Source: Limosilactobacillus fastidiosus
Lineage (GTDB): Bacteria > Bacillota > Bacilli > Lactobacillales > Lactobacillaceae
DNA length: 64,000 nucleotides
Direction of reading: 5' to 3'
NCBI RefSeq assembly: GCF_014145505.1
Contig: NZ_JACIUZ010000041.1
Location: forward strand, 62,001 to 126,000
This document shows, piece by piece, positions 25,978-33,953 of this stretch; positions within the stretch are counted from its first letter, which is position 1, and each line of letters begins with the position of its first letter. Both the position numbers and the translations under genes were made by a program. The notes beneath the pieces were generated by a model. It saw nothing but the letters and a program-made list of their open reading frames with translations. It ran no database searches and had not been told where the DNA came from.

Positions 25978-26697
25978 TTACTTTGGAACTACTGCCGTTG
26001 GGTCGTCCTTAGTAAGGTGAAAAATTTGGCTAGGTTCAACCGCGAAGTAGTGTTGAATGAGCTTAGATAATTCGTCCATTGCTTCGTTAGCTCTTTGAAT
26101 TTGTTCCGGATTAATAGCTTCAATAACCGCCACAATATTTTTAGATTCTTGGGTCAACATCGTCCGTTGAGCGTCACGCCAGTTCAAGCAACGACAAACC
26201 GCACCCTCATTATCATAGTACATTACTTCGCCTTCAAGGGCTGGTTCATCCTTATCAGCACCAACTGGTTGGAATGATTCGCCACCCTTAGCAATTCCGA
26301 GGTGCATATCACCGGCAATCTTATCCCGATCCTCAATTCCAACCGGAACACCATAAGTCATGGATACACTATTATAAACGTCAACCATTGGGTCAATTGG
26401 GTCGAATGTTCTTCCCTGAGCAACCCGTTTTAACAATGCTTCAATAGATGCACGAGCACCCTTCTTTTTCTTGAATTGTTGGTAAGCTTTACGCCATTGA
26501 TCAACAACGGGATTTAAGCGAAAGGTTTCATTAGTTAAAAATTTTTGTGCTTCTTCAGTAGCATTGTGAAGTAACTTGCGCCGTTCTGCTAAATTCTCGT
26601 CATTATCATGATTATCGATCCCATCAACGTACAAAATATTTACTTGAGCATCTGGGAAGAGATCCCAAAAGCCTTGATCAACAATAACTTGATCCAT
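25978..26697 (-). CDS. B3/B4 tRNA-editing-like domain protein
   Basis: 239 residues resembling the B3/B4 editing domain of phenylalanyl-tRNA synthetase beta chain, as a free-standing protein. Recognisable pieces are DPMVDVYNSVSMTYGVPVG, which carries the core Asn, followed by LRxAxGxE-like GIAKGGESFQP and MYYDNEGAVCRCLNWRD. Free-standing B3/B4 proteins may hydrolyse mischarged tRNAs. It is 17 nt downstream of a MarR gene and so in its operon. The actual substrate is unknown. Confidence 0.8.
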   Translation of the reverse strand: MDQVIVDQGFWDLFPDAQVNILYVDGIDNHDNDENLAERRKLLHNATEEAQKFLTNETFRLNPVVDQWRKAYQQFKKKKGARASIEALLKRVAQGRTFDPIDPMVDVYNSVSMTYGVPVGIEDRDKIAGDMHLGIAKGGESFQPVGADKDEPALEGEVMYYDNEGAVCRCLNWRDAQRTMLTQESKNIVAVIEAINPEQIQRANEAMDELSKLIQHYFAVEPSQIFHLTKDDPTAVVPK

Positions 26698-26714
26698 CTT
26701 AATCGCTCCCTTAA

Positions 26715-27167
26715 TTAATATTCTCTTTTGCCACCATGCTTTACAAAATTCCAGTCAGCATCAACATTCTGACGAATCCGGACTAAATAATCATGGACCT
26801 GCTGCGCTTCCTCAGCGTTGAATCCTTTCAAAGCAACCTCATTGGAATGAGTATTTTCCCGCATAATAAAAGGATAAATCTCCTTACCCTTTTTGGTAAC
26901 GTAGAGGTGCTTGATCTTTTTGTTCTCAGGATCATTTTCCCGGCAAACATAACCTTGCTTCTCTAATCGTCGGACGGCACGGGCAAGAGTTGTCCGATCG
27001 ACCTTTATCAAGTTGGCAAGCTGCTCAGCGATGATTCCCGGATGCTCATAAATCCGCACCACGTAGAGGAACTGAAGGTTAGATAGGTTAAACTGTTTAA
27101 ACTCCCTGTTGGCGATTGAATCAAGGGCTCGCTCAATCATTCCAACTTCGCGCAAAATGTCAATCAT
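26715..27167 (-). CDS. MarR-family transcriptional regulator
   Basis: 150 residues with a winged helix: GIIAEQLANLIKVDRTTLARAVRRLE is the recognition region, and NDPENKKIKHLYVTKKG the wing. AAGGAG precedes the ATG. A 26-bp inverted repeat sits on its promoter, so it most likely represses itself and the co-transcribed B3/B4 gene. Confidence 0.9.
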   Translation of the reverse strand: MIDILREVGMIERALDSIANREFKQFNLSNLQFLYVVRIYEHPGIIAEQLANLIKVDRTTLARAVRRLEKQGYVCRENDPENKKIKHLYVTKKGKEIYPFIMRENTHSNEVALKGFNAEEAQQVHDYLVRIRQNVDADWNFVKHGGKREY

Positions 27168-27191
27168 GATAAATGTCTCCTTACTGATTCT

Positions 27192-27226
27192 ATTATAGGC
27201 ATTTTTGTTGTGAATGCAACAAAAAT
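27192..27226 (-). promoter_or_regulatory. MarR operon promoter with perfect inverted-repeat operator
   Basis: ATTTTTGTTG and CAACAAAAAT form a perfect 10-bp inverted repeat with a 6-nt spacer (27201-27226). It covers the -35/spacer region of a promoter whose -10 TATAAT is at 27192-27197 on the minus strand. The layout is typical of MarR autoregulation. Confidence 0.75.
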
Positions 27227-27455
27227 GATTAATTATTAATCATTCCTCTATAACAAAGAAGAAAGTTGAAGAAAAGCTAAAGGATTCTCTAAACGGCTAA
27301 GGAGCTGTTAAAGTTAAGCCCATTTCACCCTGAATAAGTTTCACGTTACCAGAAAATTATTAGTCAGAGCTTACCGGATACCATACTTTTCGTGATCTTC
27401 TTGATTCGACTAGTGGTTTATTACAGAAATGATAAATTCGAGTTTAAACAACCTC

Positions 27456-27612
27456 ATGAAATTTTTTTACTCAGCAGACTTAATTATTGCTATTGGAGTA
27501 CTAATTTCTAAATGTCTGGGAATAAACGTTAACATTCTTCCCTGAAAGGACAGCTCTGTTAATTTTTATCCTTGGCTTTTCAACTTTTATCGCAATCTTC
27601 ATTAGTATTTAA
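27456..27612 (+). pseudogene. Remnant of a small membrane protein, frameshifted
   Basis: From ATG at 27456 a hydrophobic frame (YSADLIIAIGVLISKCLG) runs to a stop near 27545. Shifting one base there restores a hydrophobic continuation (ALLIFILGFSTFIAIFISI) to a TAA at 27610. The two halves look like one small two-helix membrane protein broken by a single-base indel. Family not recognised. The upstream 27230-27455 contains no support for a gene. Confidence 0.4.
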
Positions 27613-27639
27613 CTTAAACAAAAGAGCTACCGCTAATAT

Positions 27640-27672
27640 AAAAGGACCAGCAAAAATTTCGCTGGTCCTTTT
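27640..27672. terminator. Hairpin terminator between two remnants
   Basis: AAAAGGACCAGC pairs with GCTGGTCCTTTT around a short loop; it can act on both strands. Confidence 0.8.
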
Positions 27673-27703
27673 GCTTAAACTAAAATTACCATTCTAAGCG
27701 TAA

Positions 27704-28099
27704 TTAGTAAAACCGCTTGTTTACCGTGGTTACACTAAACATTGAAGCAACAGCTGCTAGTAAGGTTCTGGCGACCGAAGCAACAACGCCGTTAGCATTT
27801 CCGTTTTGTGGCAATCCCCTCGTTTCACTGTTAGTCTTAGTAGCATCGTGTGTTGGCTAATTATTAGCATTAGCAGCAGCCCGTAAGTTCAAAAGCTAGC
27901 CACTAGCACCAAGTAGGTCTTGGCGTTTTCTTGACTTGCTTAGTTACGTAAATTATCAACCCCATTAGTTGGTTATGTGCTGCTCACGCTTTGTTATACG
28001 ATATCGCATGAGTTGTTGATCTTTTTCCAACACTAAGTGCCAATAAAGCTAATAAAATTGCACATGAAATGCCTAACGTTTTCTATAAATTTATATCAA
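27704..28099 (-). pseudogene. Decayed small secreted LPxTG-type surface protein
   Basis: Read on the minus strand, the 5' part gives a signal peptide (GISCAILLALLALSVGK) after an in-frame stop. The 3' part gives a wall-sorting region: GLPQNGNANGVVA, a hydrophobic span and the basic end VNKRFY, then a stop at 27704-27706. LPQNG is one residue off the sortase motif LPxTG. Several stops and frame changes lie between. This is a small anchored protein gene in decay, and an otherwise unexplained 400 bp is accounted for by it. Confidence 0.6.
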
Positions 28100-28273
28100 A
28101 TATCCTCCCAATAAAGCATAACCACTTACAATGGCTATTTCTAGTAAACCACTCGGTAATAACCAACTCAATATTTAGGAAAAAGATTAATAATTTCACT
28201 TATTTTAGCTGAAAATAACATTATCTTTTTCAGTTAATAAAATTATTATGTTCTCGTTCTTCAAGATTTAGTT

Positions 28274-28690
28274 TTAAATAAGCAGTAAACCACCTTCGTG
28301 GCTACGACCTGTACCACAAGAACTGCTACCGACCGTAACTAAATTCGATAAAAAGAGCTTCCCCAAATGATGGGGCTCTGCCATTTGATCAATCGTCAGG
28401 CGGTGAATAATCGCATATGGTTCATCTGGCTTTATCCATTGTCCATCCATAATTTTAGCGTAGTTTTTCTCAGGACGGAGCTGGAGTACTGCGGTGCCAA
28501 CAATTTGTTTACCATCAATCAATGCCCAGCTATAGCCTCGTTTAATATCATCTTTCATCGTCGCTACTGTTGGGTGGTCATCTTGCCATTATGGATTTTC
28601 CCGAGCGCTTAGTACTTTCTTGCCTGCTTCAATTAATTTGATAATTTCTGTGAGATCATCTTCGTGTGCTTGTCGAATGTAAACTGCCAT
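28274..28690 (-). pseudogene. GNAT acetyltransferase, broken by a nonsense codon and 3' loss
   Basis: From the ATG at 28690 the frame reads MAVYIRQAHEDDLTEI and so on to a TAA in the middle of ENP*WQD. It then continues in the same frame through YSWALIDGKQIVGTAVLQL and IIHRLTIDQ, the typical GNAT core strands. After HLGKLFLSNLV the sequence diverges and ends early, without the expected acetyl-CoA loop continuation. So the gene has at least a nonsense mutation and a damaged 3' end. The region 28691-29121 upstream shows no gene I can support. Confidence 0.75.
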
Positions 28691-29121
28691 TATTCATCCC
28701 TTCTTTCTAACATTTGGATTTTCCAATAAGTTACTAGCATTTTTAGTAGGAGAATTATAGCATGACGGCTGTGAAGAATATATGAACTTATGAGCAATTC
28801 CCACCTTCTTTAGAAAAAGCTAATCTTTAAGACAAAACAATCCCAGTATCCAATTTAACGAATACTGAGAAAGTTCTATATTTTAAGTGTTGATAAGCTT
28901 AGTATCGATATTGAAGTAATTAATCATCTTACCCATCGCAAATACAAACAACTACTAACAATAAAATTAAACAAATTACCTACAATGGTTTTCGTAAGTT
29001 CTATTATTTATTAACTATATTTACTGGCCAATACGAAGAAGGCTTATAACTAACTAGATTATTCAAATAGGAATAATTCGTAGAAATATTACGCTACAAA
29101 TCACATTTTTAAAATTAAAAC

Positions 29122-29150
29122 TTGATTAATTAAAATTAGAATGTTTTAAT
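29122..29150 (+). promoter_or_regulatory. Promoter of the Tyr leader/NhaC transcript
   Basis: TTGATT (29122-29127), 17-nt spacer, then TGt-TTTAAT (-10 at 29145-29150 with an extended TG). The expected start is about 25 nt before the leader-peptide ATG. Confidence 0.5.
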
Positions 29151-29182
29151 TGAGTTATCATCAAATGAAAGGAATATTTAAA

Positions 29183-29242
29183 ATGACTCATTTATCATTA
29201 ACAACAACCAAGTATTATCACAACTATGCTTATCTCGCATAA
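29183..29242 (+). CDS. Tyrosine-rich leader peptide, 19 residues
   Basis: A short frame with an AAAGGA ribosome binding site encodes MTHLSLTTTKYYHNYAYLA, with four Tyr codons in seven positions plus one His. Its stop lies 7 nt before the first of three hairpins, the second of which is a strong terminator. This is the standard arrangement of ribosome-mediated attenuation; tyrosine would be the sensed amino acid. It precedes an NhaC-family transporter. No T-box motif is present. Confidence 0.7.
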   Translation: MTHLSLTTTKYYHNYAYLA

Positions 29243-29248
29243 TGTCTG

Positions 29249-29408
29249 TGCTTAGGCGCGGACATTGACGTTCGTGCCTAAGCAGGGTTGTTTTAATGAG
29301 GCCTTTGCTAGGTACCCAAATCTAGCAAAGGTGTGTTTTTCCTTACTTTATATTTCTTTACAGGGAGCCCCAACTAGATTGACCCACGAACGTCATTTAG
29401 TTAGGGCT
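29249..29408 (+). promoter_or_regulatory. Three-hairpin attenuator upstream of the NhaC transporter
   Basis: H1 (29249-29284) has arms TGCTTAGGC/GCCTAAGCA. H2 (29302-29331) has arms CCTTTGCTAG/CTAGCAAAGG followed by GTGTTTTT, an intrinsic terminator. H3 (29366-29408) has arms AGCCCCAACTA/TAGTTAGGGCT with one mismatch, followed by TTTTG. The 3' arm of H1 (CCTAAGCA) can alternatively pair with the 5' arm of H2 (TGCTAGG), an antiterminator. The upper part of H1 is perfectly complementary over 11 nt to the loop of H3. Confidence 0.65.
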
Positions 29409-29415
29409 TTTGTTG

Positions 29416-29560
29416 TAGAGTGCGATCCGTGACGGACTAGCAATCGAGCACTAAGGAATCCCGGACGATGATTGACTTGCAATCAAGGACGGGATAGTTA
29501 GGCGAAGATTGCGGTCACGGCGAGCACGTTTTGACCCAGTAGCATAGAACGTTAGCTCGA
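29416..29560 (+). repeat. Dispersed repeat R2, long copy
   Basis: Starts TAGAGTGCGATCCGTGACG and ends with TAGTTAGGC..TGCGGTCACGGCGAGCACGTTTTGAC and GTTAGCTC. It aligns with 46732-46818 at both ends but has an extra segment of about 55 nt in the middle. It lies in the 5' untranslated region of the NhaC gene. Confidence 0.5.
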
Positions 29561-29623
29561 GGTAACTCAAACAAAGCACATCAGCCCCTTCACCTTTCCC
29601 AATATAAATCAAGGAGAACGATT

Positions 29624-31048
29624 ATGAAATTATTTAAAAAATCAACCAATAAACCAGAACCCGTCTTAAGCTTCGGTGAAAGCCTAATTATTCTTGCCGT
29701 TATCCTCTGCATTCTTGGTTACTTGATTATCGTTAAGCGCCAAGAACCACAAGCACCACTCTTCATTTCCTTTGTCCTATTAGCAATTTACGGTCACCTC
29801 CGTGGTTTCAAGTGGCAAACGGTAATGGACGGAATGCGTAGCGGCCTTCGCGCAGGTGTCGATCCATTGATTATTTTCCTCTCAATTGGGGTTCTAATCG
29901 CCACTTGGATTTTCTCCGGAACAATTCCGACAATCATGTACCTCGGCTTTGAAATTATTTCGGTTAAATTCTTCTTACCAACCGTCTTTATTGTTTGTAC
30001 TCTGGTCGGGATTGCTTGTGGGAGTTCGTTCACGACCGTTTCCACAATGGGAATTGCCTTCGTCGGTATCGGTGCTACTCTTCACATCAATCCTGGTTTA
30101 ACCGCTGGGGTAATTGTTTCCGGTGCCTTCTGTGGTTCCAACATTTCACCACTATCAGGAACAACCAACCTTGCAGCCAGTGTCGGTGACATTAGCATCT
30201 ACAAGCACATCAAAGCCCTCTTGGTAACCGATATTCCTGCCTGGGCAATCTGCGTCGTCCTCTACACCTTCCTCGGCATAAACTCCAAGGATGTTAGCCT
30301 AGGCGCCGTTCACCAAATGATGAATGGTCTTGCTAACGGCTTCTGGATTTCTGGTTGGGCATTGCTTCCGGTCCTCCTCCTAATTATTCTTGCTATTTTC
30401 CAAGTTCCCGCTATTCCTTCACTCGGTCTCGGTTCACTATTTGCCGTTCTTCTCGGCTGGATTCACAGTCCTAGCACTAACATTTCAACAATTACGCACA
30501 CGATTATGACTGGGTTTGTTTCCCATACCGGTGACAAGACAATTGATACTCTCCTCTCTAAAGGGGGAATCTCCAGTATGCTTACCTCATTGGCCTTAAT
30601 TCTTTTTGCCCTTGCTCTTGGTGGTTTGTTAATTAAATTCAATATCATCAGCACAATCATCAATCACCTTGCAGGAATAGTTAAAACTCCTGGTCGGTTA
30701 ACCTTTGCCACTGCTCTAACTTGCATTGGCGTTAACTTAATGGTTGGTGAACATTACCTTGCAATTATCTTACCGGGACAATCATTTCTTCCCGTCGCCG
30801 ACAAATTAGGCTTAAAGCGTGAAGATTTTACCCGGATCTTAAATGATGCTGGAGCCGCCGTTAACGCAATTGTGCCCTGGAGTGTTTCTGGGGTCTTTAT
30901 CGCTACTACTCTTCAAATTAATCCACTTACCTTTATCCCATGGGCCTTCTTCCCGTTCTTAGTTACAATCATCGCCATTATCGCTGGAGCCCTAGTTAAA
31001 CTACCATCCAACTCATCATCCCCAGTAAATGAGATTGTGACAGACTAA
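29624..31048 (+). CDS. NhaC-family Na+/H+ antiporter-type transporter, possible tyrosine transporter
   Basis: 474 residues with about 12 hydrophobic segments. The family core is visible: GIACGSSFTTVSTMGIAFVGIG, GAFCGSNISPLSGTTNLAA and a C-terminal NDAGAAVNAIVPWSVSG. NhaC proteins exchange sodium for protons or organic anions (MleN), and some members have been proposed as tyrosine transporters. The tyrosine-rich leader peptide and attenuator favour the latter here, by inference. AAGGAGAACG lies just before the ATG. Confidence 0.85.
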   Translation: MKLFKKSTNKPEPVLSFGESLIILAVILCILGYLIIVKRQEPQAPLFISFVLLAIYGHLRGFKWQTVMDGMRSGLRAGVDPLIIFLSIGVLIATWIFSGTIPTIMYLGFEIISVKFFLPTVFIVCTLVGIACGSSFTTVSTMGIAFVGIGATLHINPGLTAGVIVSGAFCGSNISPLSGTTNLAASVGDISIYKHIKALLVTDIPAWAICVVLYTFLGINSKDVSLGAVHQMMNGLANGFWISGWALLPVLLLIILAIFQVPAIPSLGLGSLFAVLLGWIHSPSTNISTITHTIMTGFVSHTGDKTIDTLLSKGGISSMLTSLALILFALALGGLLIKFNIISTIINHLAGIVKTPGRLTFATALTCIGVNLMVGEHYLAIILPGQSFLPVADKLGLKREDFTRILNDAGAAVNAIVPWSVSGVFIATTLQINPLTFIPWAFFPFLVTIIAIIAGALVKLPSNSSSPVNEIVTD

Positions 31049-31067
31049 TCTTCGAGAAAGAAATACC

Positions 31068-31237
31068 ATGACTAAATTTCAATGACCATTATTTGTGATG
31101 ATAAACAGGAAGTAATTAACGATTTTGCAACGGGACACCATATTATAATGATTATCACCTTAAAGTTAATTGGCAATGAAGTAGAAATGACTAGGGACGT
31201 TGACGGGTTAGGAATTCAGTATCCCTTTGATGCATAG
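31068..31237 (+). pseudogene. Small gene remnant downstream of the NhaC transporter
   Basis: ATG at 31068 with GAGAAAG upstream gives MTKFQ and stops. One base off, an open frame continues (TIICDDKQEVINDFATGHH, then LKLIGNEVEMTRDVDG) to a TAG at 31235. It looks like a short protein of about 55 residues with an early frameshift. Family not recognised; it could also be noncoding. Confidence 0.3.
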
Positions 31238-31262
31238 CTAGCCTTAGGAAAACACAAAGAGA

Positions 31263-31304
31263 GGCCTTCAGCATCGGTTTTACCGAGCGCTGAAGGCCAT
31301 TTTT
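31263..31304 (+). terminator. Terminator downstream of the NhaC unit
   Basis: GGCCTTCAGC pairs with GCTGAAGGCC, with an inner CGGT/ACCG extension, followed by ATTTTT. Confidence 0.85.
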
Positions 31305-31345
31305 ATATTACGCCGTTTGTATTTTATCTAGGGATTAACACAATT

Positions 31346-32074
31346 TTAAATAAAACGTGGTAACTGTCGTTCAAAAAATGGTAACCACACCTTCAAGTAG
31401 CCTTCTTGAGTCGGGTGGACGTCATCAAACATAGCATTGGGATGCGCAGCTATGCTTGTCTTTAACCCGTGGTTGTTAAAAAGATCGATAATCCTAAACC
31501 CCCACTTTGAACTTAATTTTTTTAATTCATTAATTAAGGTTTGATAATCATGATTAGGATCGTCTTGCAAACAGGTATAGAAAACCAACGGACAATGGAA
31601 CCGATCTTGAACAATTGAACAGATCGTTTCAACGGCACCAAGGGTTGTTTCTTGATCGAACTGATCTCGTTGATCACTCGCCGTTGCTTGACCAAGCTCC
31701 TTACCGTAACGATTATCATTGGTCGATAGTTGACAAACAAAGAGATCGTAATCAGCGGTCGGATCAAAATCTCGTTGCAGGCGGGCGAGGTAACCGTCCG
31801 TTGCGCTTCCCGCTAATGTGGTTCCGGAAACCGCCGACTTGGTTGCGACTACACCATCACGTGCTCGGAGGTAATCAACAAATGAAACCCCATGGGCGGC
31901 AAAGCCGTACGTCACTGAAGAGCCCAAAAAAGCAATCTTTTTTCCAGATAGTGGGGACGTTGGATCATACTCAACCCGATCCGGACTAAACTCGTTCGTA
32001 TTTCCCCGTTGGTAAGCAGTTGAATTTGCCATTTTGGCCATAAATGCTTGGAAAGTACCACCATTACTTGCCAT
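31346..32074 (-). CDS. SGNH/GDSL-type hydrolase
   Basis: 242 residues from the internal ATG at 32074, chosen because the longer frame begins with poor, basic, unconserved sequence; AAGGAAG lies 12 nt upstream of this ATG. Block I is IAFLGSSVTYGF (catalytic Ser), block III CQLSTNDNRYG (Asn), block V DDVHPTQEGY (Asp and His). It hydrolyses an ester or acyl substrate that cannot be named. It follows the first Sir2-like gene on the same strand with an 86-nt gap and is probably in its operon, a link worth noting if that sirtuin makes an ester-bonded modification. Confidence 0.85.
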   Translation of the reverse strand: MASNGGTFQAFMAKMANSTAYQRGNTNEFSPDRVEYDPTSPLSGKKIAFLGSSVTYGFAAHGVSFVDYLRARDGVVATKSAVSGTTLAGSATDGYLARLQRDFDPTADYDLFVCQLSTNDNRYGKELGQATASDQRDQFDQETTLGAVETICSIVQDRFHCPLVFYTCLQDDPNHDYQTLINELKKLSSKWGFRIIDLFNNHGLKTSIAAHPNAMFDDVHPTQEGYLKVWLPFFERQLPRFI

Positions 32075-32160
32075 CCTGCAACACTTCCTTAAATCATTGT
32101 TTATTACAAGTGAACCAGTTTCCACCAAAATATTCAAGGAAGAACATTGCAACCAACTTC

Positions 32161-33129
32161 TTACAAAGCAGCTTTGACGTCAGCGAGCACCTTAGCAATA
32201 TCACCCTTAATTGCGACACCCCGATCCTCAATCTGTTCTGGTAAGAATTGGTATTCCTTGTTAACCATGACATCAAACGCCCCAGGCAATTGGCTTGTCA
32301 ATGCCCAGAATGGTTCCTGAATAAACATTGGCGTCATCCGACCAACGCCCAATTCAACAAACAAGATCCGGTCGTGACGGTGCTTTTCAATCTCATCTGA
32401 AATCTTTTGGTATTCATTTTGGTAACGAGTCCCTTCAAGGAAGTTTCCGTAACCCCGCACCCACGGAAATGCTTCTGCACCACAGTGAGGGCAGCGCGGA
32501 ATTAACTCAGTTGGCACCTTAGTACTATCACCCATTGCCTTAACCATTTCTTCAACCGGCTTAACCGCGTCCCAAACCTCATCAGTGCATTGCTGGGAAC
32601 ACTGGAAGAAACGGTGATCCCCTTGGATTTGAGCTACCTTCTCCTCAGGAAATACCTTAATTGCCTGGGTATCCTGATTAGTAGTAACAATGAAGTAGTC
32701 CCGATCCTTTAAAATTTCCTGGAGATCACGGTATGGGGAACGAACTTCCGCATGAAGGGTGGTATTCAAAAATGTTGCGAGGTATCCCCAGAATTCTTCG
32801 CGACTTTCCCAGCGGTGACGCATCCCCGCAAAGGCACCCTTGAAGCCGTATTTTTTATAGAACTTCGCAAAATGCTTCTTATATGACGGTGAATCGGTGT
32901 AGTAAAAATCACCGCCACCCGCTGCGGATAATCCGGAAGCACCACCAATAATAATGTAGTCTGCTTCCTTAACCTTCTGAGCAAACGTAGCCAGTTGTTC
33001 CTGATATGACGGTTGAGGCTTTTCAGTCAGTTTAACTGCTGTCCCACCCTGCATATAAATCCCGTAGTATTGCGAATAGTTCATCTGGGTCTGGATAACT
33101 AATTGTTCATACATTGAGCGTTTGTTCAT
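32161..33129 (-). CDS. SirTM-like Sir2-family protein 1 (zinc-binding, catalytic His replaced by Gln)
   Basis: 322 residues. An N-terminal extension of about 50 residues precedes the Rossmann Sir2 fold: GGASGLSAAGG (62-72), TTNQD (149-153), then QIQGD with Gln169 where deacetylases have the catalytic His. A zinc ribbon is intact: C177, C181, C213, C216. The pattern QGD-x-x-FFQC matches class M sirtuins (SirTM), reported as protein ADP-ribosyltransferases with His-to-Gln. NAD+ is the expected co-substrate. A macrodomain, GcvH-L or LplA2, the usual SirTM partners, is not found in the window. It is divergent from a TetR gene and likely controlled by it. Confidence 0.8.
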   Translation of the reverse strand: MNKRSMYEQLVIQTQMNYSQYYGIYMQGGTAVKLTEKPQPSYQEQLATFAQKVKEADYIIIGGASGLSAAGGGDFYYTDSPSYKKHFAKFYKKYGFKGAFAGMRHRWESREEFWGYLATFLNTTLHAEVRSPYRDLQEILKDRDYFIVTTNQDTQAIKVFPEEKVAQIQGDHRFFQCSQQCTDEVWDAVKPVEEMVKAMGDSTKVPTELIPRCPHCGAEAFPWVRGYGNFLEGTRYQNEYQKISDEIEKHRHDRILFVELGVGRMTPMFIQEPFWALTSQLPGAFDVMVNKEYQFLPEQIEDRGVAIKGDIAKVLADVKAAL

Positions 33130-33153
33130 CTTCCTACTCCTTTTATCATTCTT

Positions 33154-33178
33154 GTTGTCTATTTATGGACAACGTGTC
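33154..33178. promoter_or_regulatory. Candidate TetR operator in the divergent promoter region
   Basis: GTTGTC and GACAAC form an inverted repeat with an 8-nt spacer (33154-33173), overlapping a second dyad GACA-ACG-TGTC (33168-33178). They lie between sirtuin gene 1 and the tetR gene. The 9-mer TTATGGACA here recurs inverted at 36434-36442 upstream of sirtuin gene 3. Confidence 0.4.
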
Positions 33179-33288
33179 ATTAATTTCATAGAATTAAGGA
33201 TAATTGAAACGCAACAAAAGATTAAGAACAACTTTGAAATTCCTGTCTGCTTAAAGACACTTCAATAAATCTGTAAAGGAGTTTTATT

Positions 33289-33879
33289 ATGAAGTCACGC
33301 AAAATCGATCGCCGAACCCTCTATACCATCAACGTCATCAAAGAAGCATTCCTGACCCTGATCAATCAAAAGTCCTATTCTAAAATTACCGTGGCTCAGG
33401 TTTGCCGAGAAGCAGAAATCACCCGGTCAACTTTTTACCTACACTTCGATAACCTAACGGACGTCCTCAATAGCGTCCTTGATGATGCAATGATGATTTC
33501 ACAGAATTCAGCTGACAGCACCCCACTCACTGGTGAAATCACGACTGACTACCTCAAGCAAAACGAATCATTATTGCCAACCTGCCAGCGAATCGCTAAT
33601 TCGCAAAAGTACCGTGCCCTCCTGATGGATCCCGATCTAAGCGAATACATCATTGGCCGGATCGCCAAACACGAACGGGCTAAGTCGATTCCCCAAATTC
33701 AGAAACGTACTGGTCTAAACCAGAAGGACGCCGAAACGTTATTCTCCTACACCATTCATGGTTCCTTTGCGATCAATAAACGCCACCACTTTGTCAAGGA
33801 TGACGAATGGTACCACGAGGTAAAGATGCTCAACCAGTTCATTAATGCTGGATACGAGTACTTTAAGAAGAAAAATTAG
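33289..33879 (+). CDS. TetR-family transcriptional regulator
   Basis: 196 residues. The N-terminal helix-turn-helix is typical (YSKITVAQVCREAEITRSTFYLHFDNLTDVL), while the C-terminal ligand domain is divergent, like the TetR_C regulators of lactic bacteria. AAAGGAG lies before the ATG. It is embedded between sirtuin genes and transcribed opposite to all three, so it is the natural candidate for their regulator. Confidence 0.88.
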   Translation: MKSRKIDRRTLYTINVIKEAFLTLINQKSYSKITVAQVCREAEITRSTFYLHFDNLTDVLNSVLDDAMMISQNSADSTPLTGEITTDYLKQNESLLPTCQRIANSQKYRALLMDPDLSEYIIGRIAKHERAKSIPQIQKRTGLNQKDAETLFSYTIHGSFAINKRHHFVKDDEWYHEVKMLNQFINAGYEYFKKKN

Positions 33880-33888
33880 GTTTAGTAC

Positions 33889-33938
33889 AAAAAAAGAGGA
33901 TGGGAAAAAACAAAACATTTTTCTCATCCTCTTTTTGT
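33889..33938. terminator. Terminator after tetR
   Basis: AAAAAGAGGATG and CATCCTCTTTTT arms with A/T extensions follow the tetR stop. Confidence 0.85.
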
Positions 33939-33953
33939 CACTAATAGTCTCCG

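Noticed and set aside
28700-29120. Possible gene in the 400-bp AT-rich stretch
   Set aside because: All frames are stop-rich and I find no motif; left as intergenic.
29183-29600. T-box riboswitch before the NhaC gene
   Set aside because: The conserved T-box sequence (AGGGTGGNACCGCG) is absent; the leader-peptide model fits better.
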